Assembly (NCBI GenBank): GCA_947088195.1
Contig: CAMUFS010000014.1
Coordinates: forward strand, 1 to 18,597
DNA from: an uncultured Clostridia bacterium
GTDB taxonomy: Bacteria; Bacillota; Clostridia; Lachnospirales; Lachnospiraceae
Length of the DNA: 18,597 nt
Direction: 5' to 3'
Positions 1-6,489 of the stretch are shown here, in pieces. Numbering within the stretch: position 1 is the first letter of the stretch; the number at the start of each line of letters is the position of its first letter. The notes beneath the pieces were generated by a model. It worked only from the letters and a program-made list of their open reading frames with translations. It made no database searches and was not told the origin of the DNA. Both the position numbers and the translations under genes were made by a program.

Positions 1-1
1 A

Positions 2-1765
2 CAGATATTTTTAAATATTGCCAATAATGCGGCAAAATTTACCTCCAAAGGAAAGGTGGAGGTTCGAGTGGAGTATGTAGCTAAGCCTCGTGATGAGGTG
101 GAATTGCGGGTCTGCATTGAGGATACTGGGATTGGCATTAAAAAGGAGGAGCTTGGCAAGCTGTTTCAGTCCTTTCAACAACTGGACAGCAAGAGAAATC
201 GGGAGATCGAGGGGACGGGTCTGGGGCTTGCCATCTCCAAGCGTCTGCTTTCTTTGATGCATGGGCGCATCTGGGTGGAGAGTGAGTATGAAAAGGGAAG
301 CCGATTCTTCTTTGTGCTTCCTCAAAAGGTGCTTGACAAGACACCAAGTGTCTCTATCAAGGAGCCAGAGTCTATCTATGCCGCTGGAGTCATTACAAAT
401 TCGTATGTGAGGGAACAGCTTTCCAAAGATATGGAAAGGCTTGGGGTGAAATACGCTGATTTTACTATAGAGACAGAGCTGCCAGAGCTTGTGGGATATA
501 AAAAAGTATTTCTCTTTATTGAAAAGTTAAATTTCACGTCCTTGTTGGAGGAGTATGTGAAGAATAACAGCCAGATCACAGCCGTGCTTTTGGTAGATTT
601 TTCCGATGGTGTAAAATATGAGGATATTCCCAATCTTTTTATTTTAAAAAAGCCTGTCTATGCTCTTAATCTTGCTATGGTATTAAACAATGAGGAAATA
701 TGCTTTGAAGATGATGCATGTGATAAGGAATTTGAATTTATTGCACCAGATGCAGAAATTTTGATTGTGGATGACAATCCCATTAACCTAACTGTGGCAG
801 AAGGGCTGCTAGAGCCACTGCAGATGAAGATAGATAGGGCACTGAGTGGCAAGGAGGCAGTGGAAAAAATCTCCGAGCATCACTATGATATTGTCTTTAT
901 GGATCATATGATGCCACAGATGGATGGTGTGGAAACCACCCGCATTATCCGGCGTTTTCATGAGGAATACAATGATGTTCCCATTATCGCACTCACTGCC
1001 AATGCTGTGGAAGGGACAAAGGAGATGTTCTGCCAAGAGGGAATGAATGATTTTGTTGCCAAGCCAATCGAGATACGCATGATGGTAGCGACAGTAAAAA
1101 AATGGCTGCCAGAATCAAAAATAAAGAGAACATATAGAACAAAAGAAACGACAGACCAAGCTGTATCATCAGGTCTCAAGGATATTAAAATTGGCGATCT
1201 GGATGTAGCGGCGGCGATGAGCTTATTGGGAAACGAGAAATTGTTCTGGGCAGTATTAAAAGATTATTATCGAGTGATTGAAAAAAAAGTGAAGTTGATA
1301 AAAGATATGGAGCAGCAAGAGGACTGGGCGGGATATACCATTGAGGTACATGCTTTAAAAAGTGCATCCAGACAGATAGGAGCTACTATGCTATCGGAAC
1401 AGGCAGCCGCCATGGAACAGGCAGGCAACGCAAAGGATGCCAGACAGATTCACCAGTGTACCGATGCACTATTAAGTAAATATGCTTCCTATGAACCAAT
1501 ATTGAGACCTTTTTGTGAAGAAGAGAAAAAGGAGAGCGGAAAAGAAAATATTGATAAAGAAAAGCTTTTTACATGCTTTGAGGAGATGAAAGATGCCATT
1601 GAAGATCTGGATATGGATCAGATGGAGGCGGTAGTTCAGGAAATGGAACAATATAGCTATCAAGGAAAACAGAAGGAGCTGTTTGAACAGCTTAAGGAGG
1701 CTGTGGAGGAGATGGATGTCGATGCCTGTGAGGAAATATTGAAATGTTGGGCTGAGCTAAGTTGA
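2..1765 (+). CDS. Hybrid sensor histidine kinase, C-terminal part (ATPase, two receivers, Hpt); 5' end outside window
   Basis: The frame is open from base 2, so the start codon, sensor region and phosphoacceptor helix lie upstream; the apparent GTG start at 56 is internal. Residues are counted from the codon at 56. An N-box (NIANNAAKF) is encoded at about 17-40. It is followed by a G1 box (DTGIGI, 23-28), an F box and a G2 box (GTGLGLAIS, 53-61) of a GHKL ATPase. Residues about 108-212 look like a degenerate receiver: a KKP segment is kept (198-200) but no acceptor Asp is evident. A canonical receiver follows, with acidic D239/D240, acceptor D283 in FMDHMMP and K336 in AKP. An Hpt domain carries H432 in EVHALKSAS. 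The acidic 80-residue tail is unassigned. The family relays phosphate His-Asp-His to a separate response regulator. Neither the input signal nor the partner can be seen here. The two-component assignment is firm; the output is unknown. Confidence 0.93.
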   Translation, partial: QIFLNIANNAAKFTSKGKVEVRVEYVAKPRDEVELRVCIEDTGIGIKKEELGKLFQSFQQLDSKRNREIEGTGLGLAISKRLLSLMHGRIWVESEYEKGSRFFFVLPQKVLDKTPSVSIKEPESIYAAGVITNSYVREQLSKDMERLGVKYADFTIETELPELVGYKKVFLFIEKLNFTSLLEEYVKNNSQITAVLLVDFSDGVKYEDIPNLFILKKPVYALNLAMVLNNEEICFEDDACDKEFEFIAPDAEILIVDDNPINLTVAEGLLEPLQMKIDRALSGKEAVEKISEHHYDIVFMDHMMPQMDGVETTRIIRRFHEEYNDVPIIALTANAVEGTKEMFCQEGMNDFVAKPIEIRMMVATVKKWLPESKIKRTYRTKETTDQAVSSGLKDIKIGDLDVAAAMSLLGNEKLFWAVLKDYYRVIEKKVKLIKDMEQQEDWAGYTIEVHALKSASRQIGATMLSEQAAAMEQAGNAKDARQIHQCTDALLSKYASYEPILRPFCEEEKKESGKENIDKEKLFTCFEEMKDAIEDLDMDQMEAVVQEMEQYSYQGKQKELFEQLKEAVEEMDVDACEEILKCWAELS

Positions 1766-1873
1766 TATATTTCATATTATTTCGTATAATAATATTTAGA
1801 GATGGAGCAATCCATCATCGAAAATATTGTTTGCTCACCGAAAGTAACTAATAAATGTCTGGTGTGAAAATTT

Positions 1874-1906
1874 TAGCCTTATCGTTTAGAGGATAAGGCT
1901 ATTTTT
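1874..1906 (+). terminator. Intrinsic terminator downstream of the histidine kinase gene
   Basis: A 10-bp perfect stem (TAGCCTTATC at 1874-1883, GATAAGGCTA at 1892-1901) with an 8-nt loop is followed at once by TTTTT at 1902-1906. It lies 108 bp after the kinase stop codon. The left 42-bp repeat begins at the last T of the T-tract. Confidence 0.8.
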
Positions 1907-1947
1907 AACGGGTGAAAGATCCGAACACACCTAGGCAACGAGGAAGT
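1906..1947 (+). repeat. Left copy of a 42-bp direct repeat (group II intron domain I fragment)
   Basis: These 42 bases are identical to 3793-3834. The shared core contains CACACCTAGGCAACGAGG, typical of the 5' part of domain I in bacterial group II introns. After 1947 the two copies diverge completely: this one runs into the abiE promoter region, the other continues as intron. This copy has neither a GUGYG-type 5' end directly upstream nor any 3' intron part, so it is a truncated fragment. Together the copies bracket the abiE operon. Confidence 0.9.
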
Positions 1948-1999
1948 ATTTGTAATGGATATGGAGCAAAGGTGCAGAGGGAGTGGATGGAAGTATTTA

Positions 2000-2033
2000 A
2001 TTTGTCTAGTAAAATAGAATAAACTTGACAAAT
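2000..2033 (+). promoter_or_regulatory. Inverted-repeat operator candidate for AbiEi autoregulation
   Basis: ATTTGTCTAGT (2000-2010) and ACTTGACAAAT (2023-2033) form an 11-bp inverted repeat with one mismatched pair and a 12-nt spacer. The right arm covers the -35 hexamer of the abiE promoter. Studied AbiEi antitoxins repress their own operon by binding inverted repeats in the promoter, so position and symmetry fit an operator. That AbiEi binds here is inference. Confidence 0.6.
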
Positions 2034-2053
2034 AGAAAAAATATGAATATAGT
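2025..2053 (+). promoter_or_regulatory. Sigma-A type promoter of the abiE operon
   Basis: A perfect -35 TTGACA (2025-2030) is separated by 17 bp from a -10 TATAGT (2048-2053). Transcription would start near 2060. This places the ribosome binding site AAAGGAGG at 2054-2061 at or upstream of the transcript start and favours the internal start at 2094, which has its own AAGGAGG site. Confidence 0.7.
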
Positions 2054-2093
2054 AAAGGAGGTGGAACAAACTATGAGCAAGGAGGGAAACAGA

Positions 2094-2795
2094 ATGAGCG
2101 GAAGAACCATAGTGCTGCAGGCAGTGGAGCAGATGGAGCCAAACCAGGTGTTTTTTGCAAGGCAGCTTTACCGGGAAGAACTGTCAGGGCAGATAACAGA
2201 AGCCGCATTTTACAAGACGGTGGAACGATTGTGTAAAGGAGGTGTACTTTCCAAAGTTGCGCAGGGCACATACTGTCGGCCGAAAGTAGGAAGGTTCGGA
2301 GTCCTGCCGCCGTCCGAAACAGAAATCGTAGAAGTATTTACAAAAAATCATACTGGTATGACGATTGGCTACGCCCTCTATAATTCCCTGCGGCTGACCA
2401 CTCAGATTGGGAAGCATGTTGAGGTTCTGACTTCCGGTATTGAGCAGGGACAGAAAACAATCGGCAATGTCCGGCTTATGCAGTGCATGGTGGAGTTTGG
2501 ATCAGATATTAGGTCCATGCTCCAGATGCTTGAGATCCTCTTGAACTATACGGAGATACAGGATCTGAATGTCCGGCAGTTTCTTGCGTATGCGGATGGG
2601 TTCTCTCAAAACTACAGTGATGAGGCTTTCCGGGAGGTTTATCTTGTACGCAGATATCCAAAGAGGGTCATTGCCTTTCTTGCGGATGTTCTGGATTATT
2701 ATGGGATTTCCCATGGGCTTGGCAGGTATTTGTCAGCCTTGTCAGAATATAAATACCCAAGAATGGAGGAGCTTTATGAATCTGCATGGGCATAA
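2094..2795 (+). CDS. abiEi: AbiEi-type antitoxin of a type IV toxin-antitoxin system (DUF6088-like)
   Basis: The 233-residue protein begins with a winged-helix region (residues about 1-66, with FFARQLYREEL and AAFYKTVERLCKGGVL) ending in a wing-like GTYCRPK segment. This is typical of AbiEi antitoxins annotated as DUF6088. The C-terminal part (YALYNSLRL, then an alpha/beta region) resembles AbiEi C-terminal domains. In this family the antitoxin does not bind the toxin directly; it represses the operon and counters toxin activity. I chose ATG 2094, with AAGGAGG 8 nt upstream, because a good promoter at 2025-2053 would leave ATG 2073 almost without a leader. ATG 2073 is the alternative, and the longest frame from 2025 overlaps the promoter. 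The gene overlaps abiEii by 20 nt. Its base composition is richer in GC than the polysaccharide genes, which suggests acquisition. Confidence 0.85.
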   Translation: MSGRTIVLQAVEQMEPNQVFFARQLYREELSGQITEAAFYKTVERLCKGGVLSKVAQGTYCRPKVGRFGVLPPSETEIVEVFTKNHTGMTIGYALYNSLRLTTQIGKHVEVLTSGIEQGQKTIGNVRLMQCMVEFGSDIRSMLQMLEILLNYTEIQDLNVRQFLAYADGFSQNYSDEAFREVYLVRRYPKRVIAFLADVLDYYGISHGLGRYLSALSEYKYPRMEELYESAWA

Positions 2796-3708
2796 AAATG
2801 AGTTTCATGATTTGATAACCCTGGTTTCCAGGGAAAAACATATCCCGGAATCAGCCGTGGAACGAGACTATTATCTGGTCATGATGCTGCAGAAGCTGGA
2901 GCAGAGTGAGTATGTCAGCCAGTGCGTGTTCAAGGGAGGGACATCGCTCAGCAAGTGCTATCCGGGATCCATCGAACGGTTTTCCGAGGATATTGATCTC
3001 ACATTTTTAGGCATGGAACTTCTTGATAAGCAGTGCAGCAGACAGATTAAAAAAATAGAGTCCGTTATGACGGCAGGGGCGGAAACGGAACCGATTCCGG
3101 AGGAACGGTCAAATCGATCCAAAAGCCTGTTTGTGTGGTACGGGGATAGAAAGAACCGAATAAAGCTGGAAATCGGCAGTTCGGTCCGGCCGGATCCATA
3201 TGAGAAACGCGCATTCAGGACATATATCCAGGAATATTTGGAGACGCATGGGTTTACAGAAGAGGTTGGCGTATATGAGTTTTCCGCCGTGGAACTGAAT
3301 GTGCTGGATATATCTAGGACTTTTATTGATAAGCTGATGTCCGTGAAACGCCATGCAATCTGCGGGACACTCGGCGGCAAGGTCCGCCACATTTATGATG
3401 TGGTAAGGCTGTACCAGATGCCTGAAATCCAGTCTTTCCTACAGGACAAAGAGGAACTGAAACGTCTGGTCCAACTGACAAAGGAAACGGACTCCTATTA
3501 TATTGGGAAGCGCAATGTTTCTGCTGAATACGATCCGAAAGCGCCTTATTGTTTTACGGGCTGGGAAAATTATTTTGACAGCGTGGTGAAACATAATTAT
3601 GAATCCCTGCACCAGACACTTCTTTATACAGACACTCCCCAGAAATTTGATGATGCCACGGCAACATTTATGGAAATCAGCAGCCGGCTCGCAGAACTGG
3701 GTGAGTAA
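2776..3708 (+). CDS. abiEii: AbiEii/AbiGii-family nucleotidyltransferase toxin
   Basis: The 310-residue protein carries the four motifs of the AbiEii nucleotidyltransferase family. Motif I is KGGTSLSK (53-60) with the metal-binding pair EDIDL (D72, D74). Motif II is KLEIGS (130-135). Motif III is DKLMSVKRH (185-193). Motif IV is RHIYDVVRLY (204-213). Characterised members are toxins that transfer nucleotides to targets such as tRNA acceptor ends and cause growth arrest or abortive phage infection; the target here is unknown. The start at 2776 follows GGAGGA at 2765-2770 and lies inside the end of the antitoxin gene, so the pair is probably translationally coupled. An upstream in-frame start at 2569 would give an extension buried in abiEi and is rejected. 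All key residues are present, so the toxin looks intact. Confidence 0.93.
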   Translation: MNLHGHKNEFHDLITLVSREKHIPESAVERDYYLVMMLQKLEQSEYVSQCVFKGGTSLSKCYPGSIERFSEDIDLTFLGMELLDKQCSRQIKKIESVMTAGAETEPIPEERSNRSKSLFVWYGDRKNRIKLEIGSSVRPDPYEKRAFRTYIQEYLETHGFTEEVGVYEFSAVELNVLDISRTFIDKLMSVKRHAICGTLGGKVRHIYDVVRLYQMPEIQSFLQDKEELKRLVQLTKETDSYYIGKRNVSAEYDPKAPYCFTGWENYFDSVVKHNYESLHQTLLYTDTPQKFDDATATFMEISSRLAELGE

Positions 3709-3738
3709 TATAAAACAAAATAGAATATCGCTATGAAG

Positions 3739-3768
3739 AGCGTCTCTGTAACAGGAGGCGCTTTTTTT
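3739..3768 (+). terminator. Intrinsic terminator of the abiE operon
   Basis: AGCGTCTC (3739-3746) pairs with GAGGCGCT (3755-3762) with one G-U pair and an 8-nt loop, followed by a run of T to 3768. It lies 30 bp after the abiEii stop. The group II intron remnant begins two bases after the T-run, which matches the habit of group IIC introns to insert just behind terminator hairpins. Confidence 0.85.
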
Positions 3769-3769
3769 A

Positions 3770-3964
3770 GTTTGCACGCCATGGGCGTGCTCTAACGGGT
3801 GAAAGATCCGAACACACCTAGGCAACGAGGAAGTGTATAGCTGAACAGTAAGGGTGTCTGTTGTGAGGAGGAATCTGAAGGAAGCGGTAGGCAAACTCAT
3901 CGGTATGCATGGTGGTGTGAGAGATCGGAAATTTCTTTAATTGGGAAATTTCCTTCTACTCGAT
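3770..3964 (+). mobile_element. Internally deleted group II (class C-like) intron remnant
   Basis: The start GTTTG (3770-3774) resembles the GUGYG boundary. It is followed by a hairpin (GCACGCC/GGCGTGC) and the domain I core, including GGGTGAAAGATCCGAAC, AAGGGTGTC and GGAATCTGAAGGAAGC. Near 3900-3910 the sequence jumps to the 3' half of domain V (GGTGGTGTG, 3911-3919). Domain VI follows: G3919-A-G pairs with C3959-T-C, AGA (3922-3924) pairs with TCT (3955-3957), and A3958 is bulged between them as the branch-point A. A distal 9-bp stem is formed by 3927-3935 and 3945-3953. The intron ends CGAT at 3964 (AY end). The reverse transcriptase gene, most of domains I-IV and the 5' half of domain V are gone, so it cannot splice or move. 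Positions are seen directly; the class C label is inference from the 5' sequence and the terminator-adjacent site. Confidence 0.8.
3793..3834 (+). repeat. Right copy of the 42-bp direct repeat
   Basis: Identical to 1906-1947 and lying inside domain I of the intron remnant. The distance between copies is 1,887 bp, and the interval holds the whole abiE operon with its promoter and terminator. Confidence 0.9.
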
Positions 3965-4235
3965 TGCGCACAGGCATCTAAAGGAAGTATGTCAATTAAG
4001 CTGACAGGTGCCCGGCGCGTGAGTAGGGAAAGATAAGACTTCCCTACTTGATTGGAGAGAACATCATAGATTACCAAGATAGAAGAATCGCAGCCATGAA
4101 TAGAAAATTCTGGACAGTTTGTCATATCATGGGGAGCCAATTTTATCCAAAACCCTCTTTGTGCTTTACGGAAGTTCTTATGGAGATTATAATAAGGAGT
4201 GTAAAGAAATCAAAAAGGAGAGGCATAGGAAGGGT
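3965..4235 (+). other. Gene-free stretch with a 9-bp hairpin, 3' of the intron remnant
   Basis: No gene could be supported here. The stretch holds a small hairpin (TGTCA 3990-3994 with TGACA 4002-4006) and a stronger one (AGTAGGGAA 4022-4030 with TTCCCTACT 4040-4048). The second hairpin has no T-tract, so it is not a good terminator. Its flanks (GTGAG before, CTACTTGATTG after) resemble the flanks of the domain VI hairpin just upstream. A 63-codon open frame (4048-4239) has no clear ribosome binding site and no recognisable product. The promoter of the next gene was not found with confidence. Confidence 0.5.
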
Positions 4236-4835
4236 ATGAAAAAAGTTGTATTATTTTTTATTTTAGACCAGTTTGCTGATTGGGAGGCTGCTTATTTGTC
4301 TTCTGCTTTTAGGAGCTTAGGAGAGGAGCAGTATATTGTAAAAACAGTTTCCTTGACAAAGGATAAGGTGCAATCTGTAGGAGGATTTCAGATTTTACCG
4401 GATTATGATATATTATCTATGCCGGAAGAATATGAGGCTCTGATCTTAATTGGCGGATTAGCATGGAAAGAGACAGATGTAACGCAGATAGGTGAGATTG
4501 TAAAGAGTACCTATGAACGAGGAGGAGTGATTGGCGGGATTGGAGATGCATCCGCATTTCTTGGAGCCACGGGAATCCTCAATAAAGTAAATCATACAAG
4601 CAATGAGCTTGAAGAATTAAAACAGCGGGCTAAGGATGCCTATACTGGAGAAATGCGGTACATAAGGAAACAGGCCGTGCGAGACGGAAATATGATTACG
4701 GCAAATGATACAGCGACATTGGAATTTGCAAGAGAAGTGTTGCTTGCATTGGGAGTTGCGCCAGAGAGCGAGATAATGGATTGGTATCGGTTTCATAAGC
4801 TTGGATACTATGAGGCGTCTATACCAGATATGTAA
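4236..4835 (+). CDS. DJ-1/PfpI-family protein lacking the nucleophilic cysteine
   Basis: The 199-residue product matches the DJ-1/PfpI superfamily (YdeA-like group): MKKVVLFFILDQFADWEAAY at the start, GGLAWKE (73-79) before the nucleophile elbow, then GIGDASAFLGATGIL and NHTSNELE. Relatives have a Cys in the elbow (AICDAT-type motif); here the position is Gly103, read from GGA. The usual Cys-dependent activities (glyoxalase, deglycase, protease or amidotransferase-like) are therefore unlikely, and a binding or structural role is possible. The start at 4236 gives the expected family N-terminus, although AGGAAGGG lies almost against the ATG. A stronger AAAAAGGAG lies at about 4211-4219. An in-frame upstream start at 4119 would add 39 residues with no family match. 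The gene stands alone, 197 bp before the dehydrogenase. Confidence 0.85.
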   Translation: MKKVVLFFILDQFADWEAAYLSSAFRSLGEEQYIVKTVSLTKDKVQSVGGFQILPDYDILSMPEEYEALILIGGLAWKETDVTQIGEIVKSTYERGGVIGGIGDASAFLGATGILNKVNHTSNELEELKQRAKDAYTGEMRYIRKQAVRDGNMITANDTATLEFAREVLLALGVAPESEIMDWYRFHKLGYYEASIPDM

Positions 4836-4925
4836 AGGAATAATGGGATTTGTTGGTATTTCTTATTAAATTAATAGAATAATTAATAAATTATAAAAGG
4901 AAGTTAGTTTTTTCTTTTATCAATA

Positions 4926-4954
4926 TTGATTTATCAGATACTTTATGATAAAAT
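4926..4954 (+). promoter_or_regulatory. Candidate promoter of the zinc dehydrogenase gene
   Basis: TTGATT (4926-4931) and TAAAAT (4949-4954) are spaced by 17 bp in a very AT-rich spacer. A second option is a perfect TATAAT at 4999-5004, which lacks a good -35. The choice between them is uncertain. Confidence 0.4.
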
Positions 4955-5032
4955 ATTTCTAGTTTGTATATTATTTTTTACTTGAAAAAGAAAAATTTTA
5001 TAATATCATAAAATCTAAGGAGGTATCTGATA

Positions 5033-6055
5033 ATGAAAAGCTTAGTTGTGAATCCAGCCAATCAGTTTGAGATGGTGGACAGACCAAAGCCGGTTGCTTC
5101 TGGCAAGCGTGTTGTGATTAAGACAAAATATGCGGCTATTTGTGGAAGCGATAAGATGATGTGGGATGGCGCAGGCGTTGGGTTAGTGCTAGGACATGAG
5201 TTTAGTGGTTATATTGAAGATCCGGGCGATTATCCATTTAAGAAGGGAGATCGTGTCTGCGTGGCAGAGTTTAATCCTTGTGGTGAATGTGATTTTTGCA
5301 AATCGGGAAGAGAACAGCTATGTAAGCAGATGATGGTTGATAATCCGGGCGTTTCCTTGGATGGAGCATTTGGAGAATATTTGACGGTAAGAGGAGATTT
5401 TGTTTGTCCTATTCCTGAGGATGTTCCGTTGGAGCTGGGAGCTATTGCAGAGCCGGTGGCAGTTTCCTTGCATGGTGTGAAATATTGCAATATTAAAAAA
5501 GGAGATTCCATTCTTATATGGGGCAATGGACCTATTGGTATTTATGCGGCAGCCTGTGCAAAAGTGTTGGGTGCGGAGAAGGTTTATATGGTAGGACGCA
5601 ATCCGGGCAGGGTGACATTCTGCAAGAAGTTTGATTTTGTGGATGATTGTCTTAGTGTAAAGGATGCAGATTTTGAGGAGAAGCTAAAAGCTTGCACGCC
5701 TGAGGATGGCTTTGCTGGAGCGATTGATTGTCTGGGATTACCACAGTATGATCAGCTGATCAGTTTGGTTCGATCAGGAGGAAGCATTGTGATGCTGGGT
5801 ATGCATGCGCAGACATCAGAATTTTCACCAATGCCAATGTACTTAAAGGAATTGTCCATACATACAGGTTTATATTTTACTTGGGAGGATTATAAAGAAG
5901 CAGTAAAGATGCTCTGTGAACATAAGGAAGTATTTTTGCCGACGATTACAAATAAAATTCCTCAGGATGTCAAAGTGGTACAAGATATGTTTGTGAAGCT
6001 GTTTCAATCAGGCAATAACGATGAATGTAAGGTATTGTTAGAGTATGAGGATTGA
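5033..6055 (+). CDS. Zinc-dependent medium-chain alcohol (polyol) dehydrogenase
   Basis: The 340-residue protein belongs to the medium-chain dehydrogenase/reductase family. Catalytic zinc ligands are C37 (AICGSDK) and the GHE pair H55/E56, with E140 in AEPVAVSLH. The structural zinc site is the four Cys at 83, 86, 89 and 97 (CGECDFCKSGREQLC). The nucleotide-binding loop is GNGPIG (164-169) in a Rossmann fold. The family oxidises or reduces alcohols and sugar alcohols with NAD(P). The layout resembles sorbitol and galactitol-1-phosphate dehydrogenases, but the substrate cannot be read from sequence. The ribosome binding site AAGGAGG (5017-5023) fixes the start. The gene is monocistronic, followed by a palindromic terminator. 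It could in principle supply an alditol phosphate to the downstream CDP-alditol genes, but palindromes separate it from them and this is only a possibility. Confidence 0.9.
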   Translation: MKSLVVNPANQFEMVDRPKPVASGKRVVIKTKYAAICGSDKMMWDGAGVGLVLGHEFSGYIEDPGDYPFKKGDRVCVAEFNPCGECDFCKSGREQLCKQMMVDNPGVSLDGAFGEYLTVRGDFVCPIPEDVPLELGAIAEPVAVSLHGVKYCNIKKGDSILIWGNGPIGIYAAACAKVLGAEKVYMVGRNPGRVTFCKKFDFVDDCLSVKDADFEEKLKACTPEDGFAGAIDCLGLPQYDQLISLVRSGGSIVMLGMHAQTSEFSPMPMYLKELSIHTGLYFTWEDYKEAVKMLCEHKEVFLPTITNKIPQDVKVVQDMFVKLFQSGNNDECKVLLEYED

Positions 6056-6086
6056 TAGGCAATAGAATTAGGTTGTTTAGATGAAT

Positions 6087-6126
6087 AAAATCACTCCGAA
6101 AAAGTATACTTTTTCGGAGTGATTTT
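6087..6126. terminator. 40-bp perfect palindrome, terminator after the dehydrogenase gene
   Basis: Each base from 6087 to 6106 pairs with its mirror from 6107 to 6126. The stem has a GC-containing base (TCACTCCG) and an AT tip with the core AAAAAGTATACTTTTT (6099-6114). It begins 31 bp after the dehydrogenase stop and ends in a T-rich tract with A-rich sequence on the other side, so it could terminate in both directions. Confidence 0.7.
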
Positions 6127-6205
6127 TCTATGTGCTATTTTACCATATTTTATGGCTTTTGCAAGTACTTTTTTTAGAGATTTTTATACAAAGTGCACAA
6201 AGAGG

Positions 6206-6243
6206 AGAGGATTCTCAAAAAGTATACTTTTTGAGAATCCTCT
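6206..6243. terminator. 38-bp perfect palindrome sharing its core with 6087-6126
   Basis: Perfect dyad symmetry from 6206 to 6243, extendable by G-U pairs, followed by a T-rich stretch (TCTTTT). The central 16 bases (6217-6232) are identical to those of the first palindrome, while the outer arms differ (GAGGATTCTC against AATCACTCCG). It may be a second terminator or one of a family of dispersed hairpins. No gene lies between the two palindromes. Confidence 0.6.
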
Positions 6244-6489
6244 TTTCTTAGCATTGTCTGACGGTATATGTTTTTGGATGGAAAAGTGGTTTTGAAGTGA
6301 TTGGATAACATCAGGCAGGCTCTGTGGAGCATGTCTGTGGGTACAGTACCGCCCGAAAAAGTTTATTGAGTTGTCATTCTCGAAGAGATATGGAATTTAT
6401 CAGACGAGGTGGGAAACATTTGTACTGGGAGTTATTGGGATGTGAAATCGTATTAGTTTTATAGCATAAATAGACAGAGGGAGCACAAG

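Larger units (their letters stand above)
6056..6489 (+). other. Intergenic leader between dehydrogenase and polysaccharide operon
   Basis: This 434-bp spacer contains two long perfect palindromes (listed separately) and, after 6250, presumably the operon promoter and leader. Only weak matches were found, for example TTGGGA and TTTATA spaced by 17 bp within about 60 bp of the start at 6490. An 11-bp palindrome GGTACAGTACC lies near 6340. No open reading frame is convincing. Confidence 0.5.

Noticed and set aside
1862..1866. GTGTG upstream of the left repeat as a possible intact intron 5' end
   Set aside because: The bases after it form a plain intrinsic terminator for the kinase gene and do not align with the 5' hairpin of the right copy, so the match is probably chance.
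2958..3900. Several antisense open frames of 90-153 codons over abiEii and the intron remnant
   Set aside because: They shadow a gene with complete family motifs, lack ribosome binding sites and read through the terminator and intron structure.
4048..4239. 63-codon open frame upstream of the DJ-1/PfpI gene
   Set aside because: No clear ribosome binding site, no recognisable motif, and it starts inside a hairpin of intron-flanking sequence.
4895..4925. AT-only hairpin after the DJ-1/PfpI gene as a terminator
   Set aside because: The stem lacks GC pairs, so it would be unstable; no convincing terminator was found for this gene.
5033..6055. Zinc dehydrogenase as a TarJ-type ribitol-phosphate dehydrogenase of the polysaccharide operon
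   Set aside because: It is separated from the operon by two palindromic terminators and 434 bp, and the motifs fit many polyol dehydrogenases equally well.
6335..6355. GGTACAGTACC palindrome as an operator of the polysaccharide operon
   Set aside because: Short, with no second copy and no firm promoter nearby; not enough to call a site.
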